NCBI GenBank assembly: GCA_947470805.1
Contig: CANIVU010000064.1
Location: 1-47,505, forward strand
Direction: 5' to 3'
Length of the DNA: 47,505 bases
Origin: Acidobacteriota bacterium
Lineage (GTDB): Bacteria > Acidobacteriota > Terriglobia > Bryobacterales > Bryobacteraceae
Of the stretch, positions 41,124 through 47,505 are shown piece after piece. The stretch's first letter is position 1. The number at the start of each line of letters is the position of its first letter. The position numbers and the translations under genes were made by a program. The notes under the pieces were generated by a model. That model did not search any database. It saw nothing but the letters and a program-made list of their open reading frames with translations, and was not told the DNA's origin.

Positions 41124-42196
41124 TTCTTTCGCTTTTGCTGGGGATTTCGCTGTTTGCCGAGTGGCCGCAGTTCCGGGGGAACCCGTCGCTGACGGGCGTG
41201 GCGACGGGGACGTTGCCGCCGGAGAATTTGAAGCTGCTGTGGACGTGGGAGGGGGGCGAGTCGTTTGAGTCGTCGCCGGTAATTGCGGGCGGGGTGGCCT
41301 ACATTGGCGCGGGGAATGGGGATCTGGTCGCGATTGACATGGCGACGGGGAAGACGAAGTGGAAGTACAAGACGGGGGCGGAGTTGGGTGAGTCGACGCC
41401 GGCGGTGGGCGGCGGGGCTGTTTTTATTGGCGATTTGCGCGGCGGGTTCCATGCGGTGAGCGTGGCGACGGGCAAGGCGCTGTGGACGTTTAAGACGCTG
41501 TCGGAAATTAAGTCGTCACCGGTGGTGGTGGGCGACCGCGTGTTGATTGGTTCGTATGACCAGAACCTGTACGCGGTGGAGATCAAGACGGGGAAGCAGT
41601 TGTGGAAGTTCGAGACGGCCGGGCCGGTGCACGCTACGCCGGGGATCGCCAATGGCGTGGCCTATGTGACGGGGTGTGATGAGAAGTTCCGGGCGATCCG
41701 GGTGAGCGATGGGAAGGAAATGTTTGAGGTGGCGAGCGGGGCTTACACGGGCGCGTCGCCGTTGTTGGTGGGATCGATGGCGTATTACGGGACGTTTGGG
41801 AACGAGGTGTTTGGCGTCGATATGGCGACGAAGAAGATCGTGTGGAAGTACGAACACCCGGTGCGGAAGTTCCCGTATTATTCGAGCGCGACGCTGGCGG
41901 CGGGGAAGATCATCCTGGGCGGGCGCGACAAGATGGTGCACGGCATCGACGCGAAGACGGGGAAGGGCGCGTGGACGTTCGCGACGAAGAGCCGGGTGGA
42001 ATCGTCTCCGGCGGTGGCTGGGAACCGCGTCTTTATTGGGTCGAACGACGGGCGGCTATATGTGCTGGACGCGGCGACGGGGAAGAAGTTGTGGGAGTAT
42101 GAGGCCGGGTCGGCTTTGTCGGCTTCGCCGGCCATCAGTGATGGGAAGGTGCTGATTGCGTCGCAGGACGGGCGCGTGTTTTGTTTCGGCGGCTGA
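41111..42196 (+). CDS. Secreted PQQ-type beta-propeller protein (BamB-like)
   Basis: This 361-residue exported beta-propeller has a signal peptide (MRLLILSLLLGISLFAE). It opens WPQFRGNPSLTGVA, the usual lead of this family, then repeats of the type AIDMATGKTKWKY, SVATGKALWTFK, EIKTGKQLWKFE, DAKTGKGAWTF and DAATGKKLWEYE, about seven blades. It could belong to quinoprotein-like dehydrogenases or to scaffold proteins such as BamB; it lacks the long catalytic inserts of true PQQ alcohol dehydrogenases, so I favour a structural or binding role. The ATG is chosen because the signal peptide starts there; it lies inside the end of the alcohol dehydrogenase gene. The stop is 3 nt from that of the convergent gene. 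Confidence 0.87.
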   Translation: MRLLILSLLLGISLFAEWPQFRGNPSLTGVATGTLPPENLKLLWTWEGGESFESSPVIAGGVAYIGAGNGDLVAIDMATGKTKWKYKTGAELGESTPAVGGGAVFIGDLRGGFHAVSVATGKALWTFKTLSEIKSSPVVVGDRVLIGSYDQNLYAVEIKTGKQLWKFETAGPVHATPGIANGVAYVTGCDEKFRAIRVSDGKEMFEVASGAYTGASPLLVGSMAYYGTFGNEVFGVDMATKKIVWKYEHPVRKFPYYSSATLAAGKIILGGRDKMVHGIDAKTGKGAWTFATKSRVESSPAVAGNRVFIGSNDGRLYVLDAATGKKLWEYEAGSALSASPAISDGKVLIASQDGRVFCFGG

Positions 42197-42199
42197 GCT

Positions 42200-43009
42200 C
42201 TACTGGCCTTCGCCGTAGACGATGGAGCCGTTGACGCCGTCCTTGTTTTTGGCGGCACCGATGGTGACGTTTCGCTTGCGGTCCTCGTGTTGGAAGACGA
42301 GTTGGAGCGCCTGGTCCTCGCCAGAGCTGGTCATGGCGGAGGTGGTTTGGCTGTAGCCGGCTGAGCCGTACTTGCCTTGGTAGAATTCTTTGATTTTATC
42401 GAGCGGTTCGTTGGAGGAGAAGACCACGGTGCCGCCGGCGCCTTTGTCGCTATTGCCGGCCATGCCGCCGATGACCTTGGCGTCGCCGGGGAGGAAGACC
42501 CAGTCGGGGAGCTTCATGTTGGCGCCGGCACCGATTTCGGCGTGGCCTTCGTCGGAGTCGATGGTGATCTTGCCGTCCTTGATCGCGTCGCCATCGATGG
42601 TGATCGTCTTGCCGGTCTTCTTGTCGCGAATAGTGATTTTGCCGGTCTTTTCGTTGACGTCGAGGACGTCGATATCGGTGTTGGCCGCGGCCGCGACCTG
42701 GGCGATGGTGGCCAGCGGGTTCTTGGCCATTTGCTGGGCTTTGTTCACGAACATGTAGCCGACGACTGCGCCGCCGATGACGAGGAGCATGACGAATGCG
42801 AAGAGGCCGATGAGGATCCAGGCCCAGATAGGCATGCCCTTTTTGGGCTGGGGCGGTTGCTGGGGGTATTGCTGTTGAGGCGGATAGCCGCCGTATTGTT
42901 GTTGCGGCGGGTATCCCTGTTGCGGGTACCCCTGCTGCGGATGACCTTGTTGCGGTTGCTGCGGTTGCTGCGGGTACTGCGGCTGCTGGGGATATTGTGG
43001 GGCCGACAT
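42200..43009 (-). CDS. Membrane protein with Pro/Gln/Tyr-rich N-terminal tail
   Basis: This 269-residue protein has a low-complexity tail at residues 1-58, built of YPQQ/PQQ-type repeats, one transmembrane helix (PIWAWILIGLFAFVMLLVIG) and a soluble domain rich in repeated Lys/Asp/Gly strands (KTGKITIRDKKTGKTITIDG). The soluble part then shows FLPGDAKVIGGMAG and DKIKEFYQGKYGSAGY, similar to envelope proteins of unknown function. The tail is probably cytoplasmic and may phase-separate or bind partners through proline-rich contacts; this is inference. The ATG at 43009 starts MSAPQYPQQP; the frame upstream overlaps the PSD1 gene. Its start is 41 bp from the divergent PSD1 gene start. Confidence 0.7.
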   Translation of the reverse strand: MSAPQYPQQPQYPQQPQQPQQGHPQQGYPQQGYPPQQQYGGYPPQQQYPQQPPQPKKGMPIWAWILIGLFAFVMLLVIGGAVVGYMFVNKAQQMAKNPLATIAQVAAAANTDIDVLDVNEKTGKITIRDKKTGKTITIDGDAIKDGKITIDSDEGHAEIGAGANMKLPDWVFLPGDAKVIGGMAGNSDKGAGGTVVFSSNEPLDKIKEFYQGKYGSAGYSQTTSAMTSSGEDQALQLVFQHEDRKRNVTIGAAKNKDGVNGSIVYGEGQ

Positions 43010-43049
43010 GCCCTGATTGTGGCACACGCGGGGGGGATAGAATAGGGGC

Positions 43050-45527
43050 ATGCGATCGACGGTATGGCTGCTGGTTTTCGCGGGCTCTTTATGTGGGCAG
43101 GAGACGTTTACCACGGAGGTGGCGCCGATACTGAAGCGCCGATGCGTTGCGTGTCACGGCGCGGCGATGCAGACCAATGGGCTGCGCGTGGACGACGGCG
43201 CGGCGCTGGTTGCGGGCGGGTATTCGGGTGCGGCGGTGGTGGCGGGGAAGCCTGCGGAGAGTAAGTTGCTGGCGCGGTTGCGGAGCAGCGAGAAGGGGCA
43301 CATGATGCCGCCCGCGGGTCCGCGGTTGACGGCGGCCGAGATTGCGACTGTTGAGAAGTGGATCGCCGGAGGCGCGAAGGTGCCGACGTCGACGGCAAAG
43401 GGGCCGGCGCGGCGTGAATCGAGCCATTGGTCGTTTCAGCCGGTAAAGAAGCCGGCGGTGCCGGCGGGGGCGAATGCGATCGACTATTTTGTTGGCGAGC
43501 GTTTGAAGAAAGAGGGCCTCGCGCCTTCGGCCGAGGCGGACCGGCGGACGCTGGCGCGGCGGGTGAAGTTGGACCTGGTTGGATTGGCACCGACGCCGGA
43601 AGAGGTGGAGGCGTTCGTCAACGATAAGCGGCCGGACGCGTATGAGCGGATGGTGGACGGGTACCTGGTTTCGCCGCACTATGGGGAGCGATGGGCGCGG
43701 CCGTGGCTGGACCTGGCGCGGTATGCGGACAGCGACGGGTACGAGAAAGACAACGTGCGGCCGCACGCATGGCGGTACAGGCAGTGGGTGATCGATGCGT
43801 TGAACAACGATATGGGTTTCGACCGGTTTACGATTGCGCAGATAGCGGGTGATTTGCTGCCGGGCGCGACGATGGAAGACCGGGTGGCGACCGGGTTTCA
43901 CCGCAATGTGCTGACCAACCGCGAGGCCGGTGTGGACCGGGCTGAGGCGCGGTATGAGCAGTTGATCAACCGCACGCAGACGTTGGGGACAACGTGGCTG
44001 GGGCTGACGGTGGGTTGTGCGCAGTGCCACGACCACAAGTACGATCCGTTTTCGCAGCGCGAGTTTTATCAGCTGTATGCGTTCTTCAACGAAGCTGACG
44101 ATGTGGATATCGATGCGCCGATGGCTGGCGAGCGCGGGCCCTATTTGAAGGCGTTGCCGGGGTATCGCCGCGAGCGGGCGAAGTTACTGGCCGAGTATAA
44201 GATTCCGGAGTACCAGGCGCGCTGGGAAGAGAAGATGCGGGCGGCGTATGCAAATCCGGGCAAGGATGCGGAGTTTGATTTTTGGATTACTTCGATGTCG
44301 GCGATGGTGGATCACGCCATGCGGATGTTGCATAAGAAGCCGGCCGAACGGACAGAGCGGGAAGCCGATATTCTGGCCGATTACTTCATGGGCAATCCTG
44401 GGCCGGAGTTCGGGCGGGATAAGGAGTTGACGGCGAAGTTGAAAGACCTGCGGGGGAAAATGGCGGAGTTGAAAAAGACGATGCCGTTCCTGACACAGGC
44501 CTACGCGATGGGCGTGAATCCGGATCATCCGAAGACGCACATCACGATTCGCGGCGACTACAAGGCGCTGGGGATTGAGGTGCAACCGGGGACGCCGGCG
44601 GTACTTCCGCCGATGGAGACGAAGGCGGGCGAGCCGTCTCGGCTGGCGTTCGCCAAGTGGCTGGCTTCGCGGGAGAATCCGTTGACACCGCGGGTGACGG
44701 TGAACCGGGCGTGGCAGGAGTTTTTCGGACGCGGGATTGTACGGACGTCGGAGGATTTCGGGGCGACCGGCGAGAAGCCGACGCATCCGGAGTTACTCGA
44801 TTATTTGACTGCGGAGTTCATGGACAACGGGTGGAGTTTTAAGAAGCTGCATAAGTCGATTGTGATGTCGGCGACTTACAGGCAGTCTTCTAAGTACCGG
44901 CCGGATGCGGCGGAGAAGGACGCCGATAATACGTTGCTCTCTCGCCAATCGCGGCTGCGGTTGCCGGCCGAGCTGATTCGCGATACGGCGTTGCAGGTGG
45001 CGGGGATTTTGAACATGGAAGTCGGTGGGAAGTCGGTGATGCCGTTCCTGCCGAAGGGTGTGGGCGAGTTGGCCTATGGCGGTTCAAAGTGGAAAGAGAC
45101 GTTTGGCAAAGAGGCCTACCGGCGCGGGTTGTACATTCACTATCAGCGCACGACGCCGTATCCGCTGCTGGTGAATTTCGATGCGCCGGATTCGAATATG
45201 GCGTGTTCGCGGCGGCGTCCCTCGAACGGGCCGTTGCAGGCGCTGAACCTGCTGAATGATCCGGTTTTCATTGAAGCGTCGCAGGCCTTCGCGCTGCGGG
45301 CGATGGAGACGAAGGCGGCGACCGGTGAGCGGATTGAGAGCATGTTTACGCTGGCGCTGGGGCGCGCGCCGTCGGAGACCGAGCGCCAGACGCTGGCGCG
45401 GTATGTCGATAAGCAGACCGACGTACTGCGGACCGAAGGCAAGCAAGGCGAGTTATTGACGCAGGCGGCATGGAGCGGCGTGGCGCGTGTGCTGTTCAAC
45501 CTCGACGAATTTATCAACAGGGAATAA
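43050..45527 (+). CDS. PSCyt1/DUF1549/DUF1553 (PSD1-type) protein with cytochrome c motif
   Basis: This 825-residue exported protein has the domain order of planctomycete- and acidobacterium-type PSD1 proteins: signal peptide (RSTVWLLVFAGSLCGQ), an N-terminal cytochrome-like domain with heme motif RRCVACHGA (CxxCH), then DUF1549 with HYGERWARPWLDLARYADSD and DUF1553 with NPLTPRVTVNRAWQEFFGRG and SRRRPSNGPLQALNLLNDP. The cytochrome and the frequent neighbour DUF1501 suggest an electron-linked periplasmic process, often associated with sulfated or other polysaccharide use, though the reaction is unknown. A second Cys pair (GCAQCHDHKYD) lies near residue 325 and matches another CxxCH. The stop is 5 bp from the next gene's start. 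Confidence 0.9.
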   Translation: MRSTVWLLVFAGSLCGQETFTTEVAPILKRRCVACHGAAMQTNGLRVDDGAALVAGGYSGAAVVAGKPAESKLLARLRSSEKGHMMPPAGPRLTAAEIATVEKWIAGGAKVPTSTAKGPARRESSHWSFQPVKKPAVPAGANAIDYFVGERLKKEGLAPSAEADRRTLARRVKLDLVGLAPTPEEVEAFVNDKRPDAYERMVDGYLVSPHYGERWARPWLDLARYADSDGYEKDNVRPHAWRYRQWVIDALNNDMGFDRFTIAQIAGDLLPGATMEDRVATGFHRNVLTNREAGVDRAEARYEQLINRTQTLGTTWLGLTVGCAQCHDHKYDPFSQREFYQLYAFFNEADDVDIDAPMAGERGPYLKALPGYRRERAKLLAEYKIPEYQARWEEKMRAAYANPGKDAEFDFWITSMSAMVDHAMRMLHKKPAERTEREADILADYFMGNPGPEFGRDKELTAKLKDLRGKMAELKKTMPFLTQAYAMGVNPDHPKTHITIRGDYKALGIEVQPGTPAVLPPMETKAGEPSRLAFAKWLASRENPLTPRVTVNRAWQEFFGRGIVRTSEDFGATGEKPTHPELLDYLTAEFMDNGWSFKKLHKSIVMSATYRQSSKYRPDAAEKDADNTLLSRQSRLRLPAELIRDTALQVAGILNMEVGGKSVMPFLPKGVGELAYGGSKWKETFGKEAYRRGLYIHYQRTTPYPLLVNFDAPDSNMACSRRRPSNGPLQALNLLNDPVFIEASQAFALRAMETKAATGERIESMFTLALGRAPSETERQTLARYVDKQTDVLRTEGKQGELLTQAAWSGVARVLFNLDEFINRE

Positions 45528-45532
45528 CTGAC

Positions 45533-46927
45533 ATGAACTTTTCACGGCGCGACTTACTCAATACGATCGGTTACGGCGTCGGCGGCATGGCGCTGGAGCA
45601 CCTGTTGCACGGGGCGGTGGTGAATCCGCTGGCGCCGAAGAAGCCTCATTTTGCCCCGAAGGCCAAGAGCGTGATCTTCATGTTCATGGAGGGCGGGCCG
45701 AGCCAGATGGATCTGTTCGATCCCAAGCCGGCGTTGATGAAGCACAACGGAAAGCCGCTGCCGACGGAGTTCACCAAGGACTTGAAGCTGGCGTTCACGA
45801 AGCCGAACGCGGCGGCGCTGGCGAGTCCGCGGACTTTCAAAAAGTGCGGGCAGAGCGGGTTGGAGATCAGCGACTACCTGCCCGGGTTGCGGGAAGTGGC
45901 CGATGAGTTGTGCGTGGTCCGTTCGATGCATACGGACGCGGTGAATCATCACCCGGGCCAGTTGATGCTGTTCACGGGGAGTATTCAGTTTGGCCGGCCG
46001 ACGGCTGGGGCGTGGGTGACGTACGGGCTGGGAAGTGAGTCGCAGAACCTGCCTGGGTTTGTGGCGTTGTCGAGCGGCGCGGGGACCAGCGGCGGGGCGT
46101 CGAACTTCATGAGCGGGTTCATGCCGTCGACTTATCAGGGGACGATTTTCCGGAATTCGGGGGACCCGATTCTGTACCTGTCGAACCCGGATGGGATTTC
46201 GAAGGCGACACAGCGGACGTCGCTCGACGCGATCAAGGAGTTGAACGAAGAGCGGTTGCGGGTGAACGGGGATCCGGAGATTGCTTCGCGGATTGCGAGC
46301 TATGAACTGGCCTACCGGATGCAGATGAGCGCGCCGGAGTTGTTGGACTTCTCCAATGAGTCGCAGGAGACGTTGGAGATGTACGGGATTGGTAAAGAGC
46401 CGACGAACCAGTTCGGGACCAACGCGCTGCTGGCGCGGCGGTTGGTGGAGCGGGGCGTGCGGTTCGTTCTGATGATGGACGCCAGCTGGGACACGCACAC
46501 GAACCTGAACAAGAAGCTGAAGGAGAAGTGCGACGCGACGGATAAGGGATCGTCAGCACTGATCAAGGATCTGAAGCGGCGCGGGCTGTTGGACGAGACG
46601 CTGGTGGTGTGGGGCGGGGAATTCGGGCGCACGCCGATCTGCGAGATTCGGAATACCTCGGACCCGGATAACGCTGGTCGCGACCATCACCCGACGGGCT
46701 ATTCGATGTGGCTTGCCGGGGGCGGGATTAAGGGCGGTCAGACGATCGGCGAAACCGACGAGCTGGGCTTCACCATTACCCGCGACAAGGTGCACGTGCA
46801 TGACCTGCAGGCGACGATGTTGCACTGTCTGGGCATGGACCACCTGAAGCTGACCTATCGCCACATGGGGCGGGATTACCGTTTAACGGATCTGGGTGGC
46901 AATGTGGTTCAGGCAATGCTTCGGTAG
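45533..46927 (+). CDS. DUF1501 protein with Tat-type signal
   Basis: This 464-residue protein is the usual partner of the PSD1 gene upstream. It has a Tat leader with SRRDLLNTIGYGVGG (twin Arg) and the DUF1501 blocks FMFMEGGPSQMDLFDPKP, HHPGQLMLFTG, FGRTPICE and DHHPTGYSMWLAGGGIKGG. The fold is alkaline-phosphatase/sulfatase-like, with candidate metal ligands Asp, His and the NAGRDHHP stretch. A sulfohydrolase-like or phosphatase-like role is inferred. The ATG at 45533 is chosen because the leader starts there. A strong bidirectional terminator follows at once. Confidence 0.9.
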   Translation: MNFSRRDLLNTIGYGVGGMALEHLLHGAVVNPLAPKKPHFAPKAKSVIFMFMEGGPSQMDLFDPKPALMKHNGKPLPTEFTKDLKLAFTKPNAAALASPRTFKKCGQSGLEISDYLPGLREVADELCVVRSMHTDAVNHHPGQLMLFTGSIQFGRPTAGAWVTYGLGSESQNLPGFVALSSGAGTSGGASNFMSGFMPSTYQGTIFRNSGDPILYLSNPDGISKATQRTSLDAIKELNEERLRVNGDPEIASRIASYELAYRMQMSAPELLDFSNESQETLEMYGIGKEPTNQFGTNALLARRLVERGVRFVLMMDASWDTHTNLNKKLKEKCDATDKGSSALIKDLKRRGLLDETLVVWGGEFGRTPICEIRNTSDPDNAGRDHHPTGYSMWLAGGGIKGGQTIGETDELGFTITRDKVHVHDLQATMLHCLGMDHLKLTYRHMGRDYRLTDLGGNVVQAMLR

Positions 46928-46931
46928 ACGC

Positions 46932-46964
46932 AAAAAGGCCAGCCCCGGGAGGCTGGCCTTTTTT
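46932..46964 (+). terminator. Strong bidirectional intrinsic terminator
   Basis: AAAAAGGCCAGCC (46932-46944) pairs perfectly with GGCTGGCCTTTTT (46951-46963), loop CCGGGA, followed by one more T. The GC part of the stem is 8 bp and the A/T flanks supply U-tracts in both directions. It lies 4 bp after the DUF1501 stop and 18 bp before the stop of the convergent oxidoreductase gene, so it can end both transcripts. Confidence 0.93.
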
Positions 46965-46981
46965 GACTGGGTTGGATTGCG

Positions 46982-47505
46982 TTAGGAACGAACCGGCGCT
47001 TTGTCGACGATCTTGAACTTCTGTTCGTCGAAGTAGAGGATCTTGCCGGAGCGGTAGCTGTGGACGGCCATGGTGATGAGCACCTGGGCGCGGCCAGCCG
47101 TTTCGACGTCGAGCGTCGGCTTCTGGCGCGAGACCATGCAGTCCAGGAAGTTGGTGACATGGGTGCGCATGGTGTCGAGTTCCTTAACCGGAATCTTAAC
47201 TTCTTCCAGGCCGAACTTGTACTTGTCGCCACCGATCGCCTTGCGCGCGCCCTGACGGCCGGTGACTTCCGGCTTGAGGGTGATGTGCGGGGCGAAGCCT
47301 TCAAAGCGGCCGTGTTCCACCATGATGATGGTGCCTTCGTGGCCGCGGATGAGGCCGGGGATGTGCTGGGAGTTGGCCATCGACGAGCTGAGCACCAGCG
47401 AGTGGCCGGCGTTGTATTCGGCGATGAGGTGGAAGGTGTCGGGCACTTCGCGGTCGGGCTTCGACGGATCTTCCGGCAGCTTCGAGAACTCGTAGATACC
47501 GCCAC
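46982..47505 (-). CDS. Gfo/Idh/MocA-family oxidoreductase, C-terminal part (runs off the window)
   Basis: This is the C-terminal ~173 residues of a Gfo/Idh/MocA-type oxidoreductase, open to the right edge of the window; the Rossmann domain is outside. The visible part is the beta-sheet substrate domain: [19 protein letters not shown], then [39 protein letters not shown] and [20 protein letters not shown]. The last three blocks are the common end of this family (a helix with H-x-x-N-F-x-D-x-V and the terminal A-H-S/L-A-x-x-S/R). The substrate is unknown. It stops 18 bp from a bidirectional terminator shared with the DUF1501 gene. Confidence 0.8.
   Translation of the reverse strand, partial: GGIYEFSKLPEDPSKPDREVPDTFHLIAEYNAGHSLVLSSSMANSQHIPGLIRGHEGTIIMVEHGRFEGFAPHITLKPEVTGRQGARKAIGGDKYKFGLEEVKIPVKELDTMRTHVTNFLDCMVSRQKPTLDVETAGRAQVLITMAVHSYRSGKILYFDEQKFKIVDKAPVRS

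Overview
The window is high-GC bacterial chromosome and looks like Acidobacteriota, most probably the Bryobacterales/Solibacterales lineage. The inference rests on gene content: three tandem paralogues of the VWFA-related family known as an acidobacterial expansion (TIGR03436), a planctomycete-type cytochrome/DUF1549/DUF1553 protein followed by DUF1501, Tat-type Gfo/Idh/MocA oxidoreductases, a PEP-CTERM ice-binding-like protein, several PQQ-type beta-propellers and a GH63-type glucosidase. No rRNA, tRNA or CRISPR array was recognised.

Layout. 1-2.4 kb: the right end of an IS3-family element has inserted into, and truncated, a CheB-CheR chemotaxis-type fusion gene. 2.5-14.8 kb: a DapA-like lyase, a Gfo/Idh/MocA oxidoreductase, two tandem DUF4332 proteins, a coupled secreted RraA-like protein and FAD oxidoreductase, a PEP-CTERM protein, a DsbA-like/ceramidase-like pair, a TPR protein and a P1-family peptidase. 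15-16.5 kb: a methyltransferase pseudogene and an unknown secreted protein. 16.5-19 kb: prfC and an RBBP9/YdeN-type hydrolase. 19.4-20.3 kb: a minisatellite of seven ~129-130 bp units, each built of two diverged half-units. 20.4-25.5 kb: a response regulator, the walJ-like/purB/O-methyltransferase operon, a small ribbon-helix-helix-like protein and an MFS transporter. 25.5-31 kb: a PQQ-propeller/EF-hand protein followed by three secreted VWFA proteins, with two tandem 44-codon mini-ORFs between the first and second. 31-34.4 kb (minus strand): an orphan CpaF/TadA-type ATPase, a tiny membrane protein, an alpha/beta hydrolase and a small secreted protein. 34.5-42.2 kb: a degenerate sulfatase, an ABM monooxygenase, then a tightly coupled run of GH63 glucosidase, amidohydrolase, iron-type alcohol dehydrogenase and PQQ propeller. 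42.2-47.5 kb: a Pro/Gln-rich membrane protein, the PSD1/DUF1501 pair, a strong terminator and the C-terminal part of another Gfo/Idh/MocA oxidoreductase.

On a larger scale the plus strand is C-rich through roughly the first 23 kb and G-rich from about 25 kb onward, whichever strand the genes lie on. The switch lies around 23-25 kb, near a 104-bp gene-free stretch holding one consensus DnaA box. This may mark a replication-related or rearrangement boundary. The most unusual local structures are the two in-frame mini-ORFs that look like collapsed VWFA genes, the higher-order repeat array, the sulfatase lacking its formylglycine residue, and the convergent gene pairs with no intergenic space. 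Many genes abut or overlap, so translational coupling is probably common here.
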